Below, piece by piece: positions 6,512 to 11,742 of a stretch of 11,742 nt of DNA (position 1 is the first letter of the stretch; each line of letters opens with the position of its first letter). Source of the stretch: Brevundimonas sp. UBA986 (GTDB lineage: Bacteria > Pseudomonadota > Alphaproteobacteria > Caulobacterales > Caulobacteraceae); NCBI GenBank assembly GCA_002292165.1, contig DBBK01000232.1, forward strand, positions 590-12,331, read 5' to 3'. The notes beneath the pieces are model-generated. The model saw only the letters and a list, made by a program, of their open reading frames with translations. It was not told where the DNA came from and searched no databases. The position numbers and the translations under genes are program-made.

Positions 6512-7060
6512 ATGACATCGAATATACGCCCTCGGGGCCGCCCTGTTGGCACGGGAAAAAAGGAGGACAGGAGGTTGCTTGAGCAGGTAGCAGATATGCT
6601 CACTGCGCACCCTGAAACGCGTCCCACAACCGCCATCAAACGACTACGACCCTATCCAAACGACGCCACTGTTCGTCGATTGCAGATAAAGTGGAAGGCT
6701 GATGGTCAAGCTCTGCTGCAGGAGGCCGCCGATCGTCGTCGTCGAGCTGCGGAATCAGTGAGAGCCGCAAGCAGGGAAGGCAAAGAAGCGTCTTCGAGGT
6801 CGGGGCTGGGAGCGGTCAGCGAAGCGGCACGAGGGATCAATCGGATGCATGACCGTATGCGGGCAATCCATGAATTGAACGAGAAGGTGAGCGCGTTGAC
6901 TTCGCACACCAAGGCTTTGGAAGCGGCAACGGGAATAACAGCCATTCAAAGACTGCTGGATAACCCAACCATGAAAATGATTAGGGAGTTGGAGAACAGT
7001 CCTGTGATGAAGATGCAGCGGGAGATGGAGCGCCTTCAAAGGCTCCTGCCTCGGTATTGA
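6512..7060 (+). CDS. AT-hook/HTH-like small protein with C-terminal helical repeats, function unknown
   Basis: This is a 182-residue basic protein that I do not recognise by name. Residues 6-11, RPRGRP, form an AT-hook core (minor-groove DNA binding), continuing GTGKKEDRR. Residues ~20-62 look like a small helical DNA-binding unit (LLEQVADML, then TTAIKRL, then DATVRRLQIKWK). Residues ~63-135 are charged helix or coiled coil. The C-terminus holds two similar units, NPTMKMIREL (151-160) and NSPVMKMQREM (162-172), within a heptad-like helix. There is no signal peptide or TM segment. The start at ATG 6512 has AAAGGACA 6-8 bases upstream; the frame is open to 6464 but that part has no supporting signal. 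GC is much lower than in the neighbouring core genes (about 52% in one line counted), suggesting horizontal acquisition. The stop at 7060 is one base before the TTG start of the next gene. It may act as a DNA-binding regulator or nucleoid-type protein, but this is inference. Confidence 0.75.
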   Translation: MTSNIRPRGRPVGTGKKEDRRLLEQVADMLTAHPETRPTTAIKRLRPYPNDATVRRLQIKWKADGQALLQEAADRRRRAAESVRAASREGKEASSRSGLGAVSEAARGINRMHDRMRAIHELNEKVSALTSHTKALEAATGITAIQRLLDNPTMKMIRELENSPVMKMQREMERLQRLLPRY

Positions 7061-7061
7061 T

Positions 7062-7610
7062 TTGAATCATCGCCCTCAGCAGCACCGCATCATCCTCTTC
7101 CGCGGCATGAACACCGGCGGCGTGCGCGCGCCGGTGGGCGAGCAGCGGGCGATGGCGGAAGAGATGGGGCTGAAGAACCCGCGCACCCTTCAGGCCAGCG
7201 GCAATCTGGTCGTCGAGACCGGCATGGCGACGGCGGCGCTGGAAGACGCGATCGAAGCCGAAATGGCCCGCCGCTTCGACCTGAAGATCGCCGCCATGGC
7301 CCGCACGCCCGACCAGTGGGCGAAACTGATCGCCGCCAACCCCTTCCCCAAGGAGGCCGAGGCCCATCCCGTCAAGGTCGTGGCCATGGTCATGAAGGAT
7401 GGGATCAAGCCGGGGGCTCTGGACGCCGTTCAGGCCCTGTGCCGCGACGGCGAGGACGTTCAGGCGGTGGAGGACGTCCTCTATTTCTGGTTCCCCAACG
7501 GTCAGGGGAGTTCGGAGATCTTCAAGAAGGCCACGCCGAAGATGCTGGGCATGGGCACGGGCCGGAACTGGAACACGGTGCTCAAGCTCGGCGAGATGGC
7601 GGGCTTATGA
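7062..7610 (+). CDS. DUF1697 domain protein, probable TTG start
   Basis: This encodes a 182-residue soluble protein of the DUF1697 family (function unknown). Visible signatures are IILFRGMNTGGVRAP (10-24), then LKNPRTLQASGNLVVET (36-52), and a C-terminal SSEIFKKATPKMLGMGTGRNWNTVLKL that matches the usual 'K.LG...T.RNWNTV.KL' ending. GC and codon use from about 7080 on are host-like. No ATG lies upstream in frame near the domain start: TTG 7062 is the only credible start, and the internal ATG at 7107 would remove the first beta strand. The TTG lies one base after the TGA of the AT-hook gene, with no visible Shine-Dalgarno, so expression may depend on stop-start coupling. The last 6 bases overlap the 3' end of the convergent minus-strand gene. 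Confidence 0.85.
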   Translation: MNHRPQQHRIILFRGMNTGGVRAPVGEQRAMAEEMGLKNPRTLQASGNLVVETGMATAALEDAIEAEMARRFDLKIAAMARTPDQWAKLIAANPFPKEAEAHPVKVVAMVMKDGIKPGALDAVQALCRDGEDVQAVEDVLYFWFPNGQGSSEIFKKATPKMLGMGTGRNWNTVLKLGEMAGL

Positions 7611-7958
7611 AATGATCTCGCAAGCTGCATGCCACAATGTCACCTGTGGCGGCCGTCCGCCGATGCTGGCGCATGTCAGAGCATTCATGGACTTCAGGCG
7701 GAGGTTGACCCCCTGAACGGAGAACTCTGCTCCTATCGCTAGCGGGCGATCAGTGAAAAGCTTCGGAAAAAGATAGGTTCTGGGATCAACCAAGTGGGCT
7801 CCGGGCCCAATCGTCCCAATGACGCTCCCGTGTTGCCAAATGCTGTTTGGATCCGGAGGCGGCTCTTTGAAAACTATGTGTCCAATGTGGCCAACGGTGT
7901 TCCCGTTGCCCATTTTGACGTTGATTGACCCAAGATCATTTTGATCACTATCGGTCAT
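7605..7958 (-). CDS. Small soluble protein with N-terminal G-N-x-x-G-x-I-G motif, function unknown
   Basis: This is a 117-residue protein without signal peptide or TM segment, not matched to a named family. Residues 11-27, SINVKMGNGNTVGHIGH, carry a glycine/asparagine motif that recurs at the end of the upstream neighbour. Then comes a Pro-rich linker (KEPPPDPN, 31-38), and a compact C-terminal region that begins WQHGSVIGTIG (41-51) and ends with LWHAACEIIS; alternating hydrophobics suggest a small beta domain. ATG 7958 is chosen because it overlaps the upstream gene by 11 bases (7948-7958), the usual sign of coupled genes; the open frame extends to 8057 but that part duplicates the neighbour's coding region. 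Local GC is about 50%, well below the core. Its stop (7605-7607) overlaps the DUF1697 stop. I infer a partner or effector of the membrane protein next to it. Confidence 0.7.
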   Translation of the reverse strand: MTDSDQNDLGSINVKMGNGNTVGHIGHIVFKEPPPDPNSIWQHGSVIGTIGPGAHLVDPRTYLFPKLFTDRPLAIGAEFSVQGVNLRLKSMNALTCASIGGRPPQVTLWHAACEIIS

Positions 7959-8217
7959 GGTAGTCGTTTCCGATCCGGCCAATTGAGTTCCCGTCGCGCA
8001 TAGTGACGGAGATATTTGCTGGCGACTTCTTGGGGCGATTTCGACGCCAAGCGGCAATCACTACCCCGGCCACGAAAAGCGCTGCAGACAATATTAGACT
8101 GCCCCACCAGATTGACGTCGCGGCCTCCGGTCGGAGGGAAAGGTAGGCGCTCGCGGCTGCGCCTGCCGTAATACCCAATCCACCAACGACGATTCCCAGC
8201 CAAGTTTGCTTGTCCAT
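7948..8217 (-). CDS. Two-TM small membrane protein with C-terminal G-N-x-x-G-x-I-G motif, function unknown
   Basis: This is an 89-residue protein. TM1 spans about residues 6-26 (WLGIVVGGLGITAGAAASAYL region) and TM2 about 37-57 (starting WWGSLILSAALFVAG). A basic stop-transfer RRNRPKK (58-64) follows, then the C-terminal motif NISVTMRDGNSIGRIGN (68-84) and a short tail ending YHDR. By the positive-inside rule both termini would be cytoplasmic, placing the motif in the cytoplasm. The start at ATG 8217 directly begins the TM-bearing frame; no clear Shine-Dalgarno is present, and a TATATA element sits only 4-13 bases upstream, so a leaderless message is possible. The gene overlaps the next minus-strand gene by 11 bases. 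The region is low-GC and probably acquired. It resembles no named family I can cite. Confidence 0.72.
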   Translation of the reverse strand: MDKQTWLGIVVGGLGITAGAAASAYLSLRPEAATSIWWGSLILSAALFVAGVVIAAWRRNRPKKSPANISVTMRDGNSIGRIGNDYHDR

Positions 8218-8265
8218 TCACGATATATAACAGCGATAGGCTGTCGCTAAAATGGTCGCGTCGAA

Positions 8266-8281
8266 GTCCGAAAAATCGGAC
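8266..8281. repeat. Perfect inverted repeat in divergent promoter region
   Basis: GTCCGA (8266-8271) and TCGGAC (8276-8281) are perfect 6-bp arms around AAAA. It lies between the minus-strand two-TM gene (start 8217) and the plus-strand membrane operon (start 8363), in an AT-rich stretch with no clean U-tract on either side. This makes an operator more likely than a terminator. Confidence 0.35.
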
Positions 8282-8305
8282 GTTATGTAAAAAATACTAG
8301 ACTCA

Positions 8306-8325
8306 ATGTCTGCTTCATGAGACAT
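8306..8325. promoter_or_regulatory. Candidate operator upstream of the membrane/XRE operon
   Basis: ATGTCT (8306-8311) and AGACAT (8320-8325) form a perfect 6-bp dyad with an 8-base spacer, 38 bases before the operon's first ATG. XRE-type regulators often bind such dyads, and the operon encodes one, so autoregulation is plausible. A GACTC (GANTC, CcrM-type site) lies at 8300-8304. This is suggestive only. Confidence 0.25.
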
Positions 8326-8362
8326 CGCTCCCGTCGCCGCATTGCGCGGTCGAGGAGGCTTC

Positions 8363-8851
8363 ATGTCGTTTCGTGAAAAGCATCTGTGGGTCAGCATCGT
8401 TTCCAGCGTGGCGGTCTGGGGCTGGTATTTCTGGTTCGTGGCCAGTCGCCTGACGGCGGGCTGGCGGACGGACGATCATTTCACCGCGACGCTCAGCATG
8501 GCCTTCCTCGGCTGTCTGATCCTGGTGGTTCTGATCGAGGCGGCCCTGACCTTCATCGCCACGGCGATCACGCCCAGGGCCGAGCGCAGGATGAAGGACG
8601 AGCGCGAGATCCACGCCGCGCTCAAGGCCAGCCACATCGCCCTCATGGCCCTGATCGGCCTGATCTTCTGCGTCTCGGCCGCCGCCTGGCTGGCCGGGGT
8701 GGTGGACGACAATATGGTGGGTGGCCGCGCGGTCTTTTCGGTCAACGGCAATCTGATGGTCGCCCTGGCCAATGTCCTTCTGGCCTGTCTGGTCCTGACC
8801 GAGCTTGTGAGGGCCGGGGTCACCCTGATGCTGCTGCGGGGGCTGCGCTGA
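8363..8851 (+). CDS. Four-TM membrane protein, DUF2178-like layout (first paralogue)
   Basis: This encodes a 162-residue integral membrane protein with four predicted TM segments, at about 8-28, 43-68, 91-113 and 130-157. A cytoplasmic loop between TM2 and TM3 contains MKDEREIHAALKASHIA, and the acidic DERE signature (79-82) followed by a helix with small residues is the arrangement seen in DUF2178-type proteins. Function is unknown. The start at ATG 8363 is secured by a strong GAGGAGG about 5 bases upstream; the frame is open from 8342 (TTG) but that start has no support. The stop overlaps the next start as TGATG (8849-8853), so the two genes are translationally coupled. The next gene encodes a clear architectural paralogue. 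Members of this type are commonly found beside small XRE regulators, as here. Confidence 0.82.
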   Translation: MSFREKHLWVSIVSSVAVWGWYFWFVASRLTAGWRTDDHFTATLSMAFLGCLILVVLIEAALTFIATAITPRAERRMKDEREIHAALKASHIALMALIGLIFCVSAAAWLAGVVDDNMVGGRAVFSVNGNLMVALANVLLACLVLTELVRAGVTLMLLRGLR

Positions 8852-9327
8852 TGACCGTTTCGGAGAAGAAGGCCTGGATCAGCCTGATCGTCAGCGCGGC
8901 GATCTGGAGCGGTTACGCCGGGCTGGTCGGTTGGCATGTGATGGCCGGAGACGACCTCGGCCGCTGGCCTGTGGCCCTGTTCGTCGAGGCGGTGATCCTG
9001 AGCCTCGCGGTCCAGTTCGGATTGTCCCTGTGGGCGCGGTGGCGCGCCCTGCCGTGGGAGACGGGGCTGGTCGATGAGCGTGAGCGGTTGATCGAGGGGC
9101 GGGCCGCGACGTTGGGCTACGGCGCCCTGATCGCCGTGGTCGTGGGCGTGGCCCTGGCCTGCGCCCTCGTCATCGGCGTCGGCCTGCCGGTGGGCGACTA
9201 TCGGCTGGTTCCCGGCGGAGCCCTGAACCCGACGGTGGTCATGGCCGGCGGCCTGTTGCTGGCGATCGTTCTGGCCGAGATGCTGAAGTCGGCGACCGTG
9301 CTGGTCCTGCATCGGCGCGCCCTCTGA
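8851..9327 (+). CDS. Four-TM membrane protein, DUF2178-like layout (second paralogue)
   Basis: This is a 158-residue integral membrane protein with TM segments near 8-28, 40-63, 88-111 and 129-152. It shares the layout of the preceding protein: an N-terminal SEKKAWISLIVSAAIW (compare REKHLWVSIVSSVAVW), a DERE motif (75-78) in the TM2-TM3 loop, and an 'LAEMLKSATVLVL' last helix (compare LTELVRAGVTLML). The pair most likely arose by tandem duplication and may form a heteromer. It starts at the ATG overlapping the upstream stop (TGATG) and ends in the same kind of overlap with the XRE gene (9325-9329). No catalytic motif is visible. The role is unknown; a membrane sensor, immunity or stress function controlled by the adjacent regulator is inference. 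Confidence 0.82.
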   Translation: MTVSEKKAWISLIVSAAIWSGYAGLVGWHVMAGDDLGRWPVALFVEAVILSLAVQFGLSLWARWRALPWETGLVDERERLIEGRAATLGYGALIAVVVGVALACALVIGVGLPVGDYRLVPGGALNPTVVMAGGLLLAIVLAEMLKSATVLVLHRRAL

Positions 9328-9542
9328 TGGCCTCTCCGCCTCCCATCAAAAATCGCATCCGCGAGCTGCGTTTCCATGCGGGCGAGATGACCCAGGCGGC
9401 GCTGGCCGAGCGGATCGGCATGACCCGCCAGACCATCGTCGCCATCGAACAGGGCAAATACTCCCCCAGCCTCGAGGCCGCCTTCCGCATCGCCCAGGTC
9501 TTCGGCGTCCCGATCACCGAGGTGTTCGAGTGGGAGGGATGA
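9327..9542 (+). CDS. Small XRE-family transcriptional regulator
   Basis: This is a 71-residue cytoplasmic DNA-binding protein, essentially one XRE/Cro HTH. IKNRIRELRFHAGEMTQAAL (7-26) contains the first helices, and LAERIGMTRQTIVAIEQGKY (26-45) holds the HTH with recognition helix around TRQTIVAIEQG. PSLEAAFRIAQVFGVPITEVFEWE (read as PSLEAAFRIAQVF then GVPITEVFEWE) is the canonical tail. The 'RQTI.AIE.GKY.PSL..AF.IA..F' pattern defines a well-known compact group of regulators that lie beside small membrane-protein genes. The start ATG overlaps the upstream TGA (TGATG), so the gene is the last member of a three-gene coupled operon. It likely controls that operon's promoter upstream of 8363. 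The large palindromic element just downstream may end the transcript. Confidence 0.93.
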   Translation: MASPPPIKNRIRELRFHAGEMTQAALAERIGMTRQTIVAIEQGKYSPSLEAAFRIAQVFGVPITEVFEWEG

Positions 9543-9549
9543 TCGTCAT

Positions 9550-9710
9550 GATCCCTCTCCCAGAGGGAGAGGGAGGGGCCCGTCGCGTAGCGATGGGAGG
9601 GTGAGGGGTTCTGCCGTGGGCCGGTGAGGGCATAACCCCTCACCCTTTCGCGCAAGGACGCCGGCCAAAGCCGCCGTGCGCTCAAGCCCTCTCCCTCTGG
9701 GAGAGGGATC
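9550..9710. repeat. Compound intergenic palindromic repeat element
   Basis: A 161-bp element is bounded by perfect 24-bp inverted arms, 9550-9573 and 9687-9710. Each arm is itself a palindrome (CCCTCTCC-CAGAG-GGAGAGGG). Inside lies a second perfect inverted pair of 13 bp, AGGGTGAGGGGTT (9598-9610) and AACCCCTCACCCT (9634-9646), and a small hairpin CCCGTCGC-GTA-GCGATGGG (one G-T pair). Such nested CCCTCTCCC/GGGAGAGGG plus GGGTGAGGGG elements are, from memory, dispersed REP-like intergenic repeats in Caulobacterales and several other proteobacteria. It follows the XRE stop by 8 bases and can act as a transcript terminator or 3'-end stabiliser. Confidence 0.85.
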
Positions 9711-10069
9711 AAATTTTCGACCTCACACTCCGTTTCCCATCCCACCTGGATTTGCGGCCCGTTTTCGTCATTCGGTTCGGCGCCGTTCCGCGTGGGGTTA
9801 AACTCCGGGTCGAGGAGGGAACCGCCCCGGCCCAGCAGGGCTGAAACTTCGCATAACCTGGCAGGGTTCTGACGGGCCGAAATTCCAACCCTTTGAATTC
9901 GCGCGCGGCCGTCAGGGCGTTTGGCACGGTTTGGCACGGTTTGGCGCCCGTTTTCGCGGTGTCCGGCCAAGCCCGGTCCGGCGATTTCGCAAGCGGATCC
10001 GACAACGACGCGCCTTTGCTCTCGCCGCGCCCCTGTCTAAGACACCTCGACCCATTTTCGGAGCCTCCG
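9711..10069. other. Gene-free stretch before the enoyl-CoA hydratase gene
   Basis: I found no convincing gene or RNA in these 359 bases. The open frames present (for example minus strand 9709-10005) give Arg/Pro/Ser-rich peptides with no domain character. The stretch contains a 10-bp tandem repeat (9920-9945) and, near the right end, a weak promoter candidate TTGCTC (10016-10021) with TCTAAG (10036-10041), spaced only 14 bases. It could be a decayed remnant of a mobile element or a long regulatory region. Confidence 0.5.
9920..9945. repeat. 10-bp tandem repeat
   Basis: TTTGGCACGG occurs at 9920-9929 and again at 9930-9939, followed by a partial third unit, TTTGGC (9940-9945). The 10-bp period is about one helical turn, so the units face the same side of DNA. 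The array is 125 bases upstream of the enoyl-CoA hydratase start. It may be a small binding array or a slippage product. Confidence 0.75.
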
Positions 10070-10858
<789 letters not shown>

Positions 10859-10864
10859 GGGGCC

Positions 10865-11419
10865 TCAGGTCCCCGGACGCGCCGGCATCGATCCGGCGCG
10901 GCAGCGCGAGGCGTCGCCGCGATCGCAGGCCGCCACGGTGGCGCGCCAGTCGGCCATGGCCTTCTGGTAGCGGTCTTCCTGCTCGGCGTTGTACTCGGCG
11001 CGGGACTGGGCGTTGATTTGAGTATCGATGGCCTGGCGTTCGATCTCGGCCTGACGGTCGGCGACGGCTTCCTTGTACTCGCTCTGGGACCGGGCATAGG
11101 CGGCCTGATTGGCCCGGTCGGTCTGGTCCGCCAGCTCGTCGCGGGCGGCGACTTCCGAGTTCAGCCGGGCGGTGATCGAGAGCTCGGCCGGGTTCTGTTC
11201 TGAATCCGGGGCCGGAGCGTTGGTCTCGCCCTTCAGCTCCAGGGCCGCGTCGGTCGAGGCGGCGGCCGAGGTCCGGGCCTGGGAGGCCGGAGTGGGGGCG
11301 GGCGCGCCCAGAAGGGTTGCGACGTTGTCGGCGGGCGCCGGGGTGGTGCTTTGCTGGGCGAAGGCGGGGCTTGCGAGCAAGGCGGCTATAGCGAGGGCGG
11401 CGGGCGAGATGGGTTTCAT
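10865..11419 (-). CDS. Secreted coiled-coil protein of unknown function
   Basis: This is a 184-residue protein with a clear Sec signal peptide: MKPISPAALAIAALLASPAFA, with cleavage expected after AFA at residue 21, leaving QQSTTP. The next ~50 residues are an Ala/Pro/Thr-rich low-complexity linker. Residues ~80-165 are strongly charged and helical, with regularly spaced Ala, Gln, Glu and Tyr (for example SQSEYKEAV, AEYNAEQEDRYQKAM), fitting a periplasmic coiled coil. The C-terminus has two Cys (VAACDRGDASRCRAG), which could form a disulfide. The start at ATG 11419 has AAGGAA and AAGGAT close upstream and begins the signal peptide. I do not recognise a named family. It is divergent from rpsT and converges with the enoyl-CoA hydratase gene; no terminator was seen in the 6-base gap. 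Confidence 0.8.
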   Translation of the reverse strand: MKPISPAALAIAALLASPAFAQQSTTPAPADNVATLLGAPAPTPASQARTSAAASTDAALELKGETNAPAPDSEQNPAELSITARLNSEVAARDELADQTDRANQAAYARSQSEYKEAVADRQAEIERQAIDTQINAQSRAEYNAEQEDRYQKAMADWRATVAACDRGDASRCRAGSMPARPGT

Positions 11420-11522
11420 ATCCTTGGTTCCTTCAGAACAGCCCCGGGCCTCGAAACGCGCCAGACCGGGAAAGGGCTCCAGACTCGTCCGGGGCCTTGT
11501 TGCGGAAGGGTGCGGACTCGCG

Positions 11523-11551
11523 TTGACCCCCGCCGCGGGTTCGGCTATAGC
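11523..11551 (+). promoter_or_regulatory. Housekeeping promoter for rpsT
   Basis: TTGACC (-35, 11523-11528) and TATAGC (-10, 11546-11551) are separated by exactly 17 bases. Including the two preceding bases the -10 reads GCTATAGC, which matches the Caulobacter housekeeping -10 pattern GCTANAWC at 7 of 8 positions. Transcription would start near 11558, giving a leader of about 60 bases before the rpsT ATG. Two GANTC methylation motifs (11482-11486 and 11515-11519) lie just upstream. Confidence 0.8.
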
Positions 11552-11620
11552 CGCGCCTCTTCAGATTTCCGCGCCGTGGACACTGTGCTCCGCGGCGTTT
11601 TCCGTCTCATAGGTTTACCG

Positions 11621-11742
11621 ATGGCCAACAACGCCGGCGCCCGTAAGGCGATCCGCAAGATCGCCGCCCGCACCGAAGTCAACAAGGCGCGCCGCTCGCG
11701 TGTGCGCACTTATGTCCGTAAGGTCGAGGAAGCTATCGAAGC
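11621..11742 (+). CDS. rpsT: 30S ribosomal protein S20, N-terminal part
   Basis: This is the start of the small-subunit protein bS20, which binds 16S rRNA early in 30S assembly; the gene runs off the window after 40 complete codons. The visible protein begins MANNAGARKAIRKIAAR, then TEVNKARRSRVRTYVRKVEEAIE. The 'KAIRKI..RTEVN.ARRSR.RT.VRKVEEAI' pattern is the characteristic alphaproteobacterial S20 N-terminal helix. The start is ATG 11621, with TAGG about 7-10 bases upstream. The upstream promoter is strong. The leader could host autogenous control, as reported for S20 in E. coli, but no specific structure is evident. In Caulobacter, dnaA follows rpsT, so the next gene beyond the window is expected to be dnaA. 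Confidence 0.96.
   Translation, partial: MANNAGARKAIRKIAARTEVNKARRSRVRTYVRKVEEAIE

Noticed and set aside
5479..6639. A 386-codon minus-strand open frame opposite mutM
   Set aside because: It is an antisense shadow of mutM, whose catalytic residues and zinc finger are all in place.
7955..8221. Alternative 88-codon minus-strand frame over the two-TM gene
   Set aside because: The translation is Arg-rich with no TM segment or motif, whereas the frame starting at 8217 gives two clean TM helices and the shared motif.
9797..9800. CtrA-type site suggested by TTAA
   Set aside because: Only one TTAA half is present; no second TTAA lies 7 bases away.
9922..9937. Sigma-54 (-24/-12) promoter at TGGCACGGTTTGGCA
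   Set aside because: The TGGCAC looks attractive, but the distance between GG and GC is 9 rather than the required 10 bases, and the -12 half reads TGGCA instead of TTGCA. It is explained by the 10-bp tandem repeat.
9709..10005. A 98-codon minus-strand open frame in the intergenic region
   Set aside because: It runs through the tandem repeat, has a composition unlike neighbouring proteins, no Shine-Dalgarno and no recognisable domain.

Overview
This window is high-GC (mostly 65-70% by eye) chromosomal DNA from an alphaproteobacterium, most likely a Caulobacterales member such as Brevundimonas. The protein types point there: a ProXp-ala-like editing protein, an alphaproteobacterial OPT transporter, a CX4C/CX2C MutM and a crotonase next to rpsT. 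In Caulobacter a crotonase gene and rpsT lie just upstream of dnaA, so the right edge is probably close to the replication origin. That placement is inference from known synteny, because dnaA is not in the window.

Left part (1-6354), ordinary core or semi-core genes. The 3' end of a DUF4136-like protein is followed by a DUF6065 gene (minus) whose TGA stop sits in the loop of its own terminator hairpin. Divergent from it is a YbaK/ProX aminoacyl-tRNA deacylase (plus). A strong bidirectional terminator separates that gene from a convergent OPT-family transporter (minus). Divergent from OPT is a cytochrome c'/c556-type protein (plus), which converges on a PAP2-type membrane phosphatase (minus). 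mutM (plus) follows.

Middle part (6355-8362), a mosaic with visibly lower GC (about 50% in the lines I counted). It holds (a) a small AT-hook/HTH/coiled-coil protein preceded by near-identical 22-bp direct repeats; (b) a host-like DUF1697 gene that appears to have lost a normal start region and to begin at TTG; and (c) an overlapping minus-strand gene pair. In that pair, a two-TM protein ends in a glycine-rich motif, and its soluble neighbour begins with a diverged copy of the same motif. This layout, membrane protein with C-terminal motif beside partner with N-terminal motif, is the most interesting thing in the window. It resembles known bacterial homotypic amyloid-signalling gene pairs, but no function is proven.

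Right part (8363-11742). A tightly coupled three-gene operon has two paralogous four-TM proteins of DUF2178-like layout and a small XRE regulator, each joined by a TGATG overlap. A 527-bp gene-free stretch follows, with a large compound palindromic repeat (9550-9710) and a 10-bp tandem repeat. Then come an enoyl-CoA hydratase (plus), a convergent secreted coiled-coil protein of unknown function (minus), and the start of rpsT (plus), which has a clear housekeeping promoter and two nearby GANTC sites. No tRNA, rRNA, CRISPR array or intact insertion sequence was seen.
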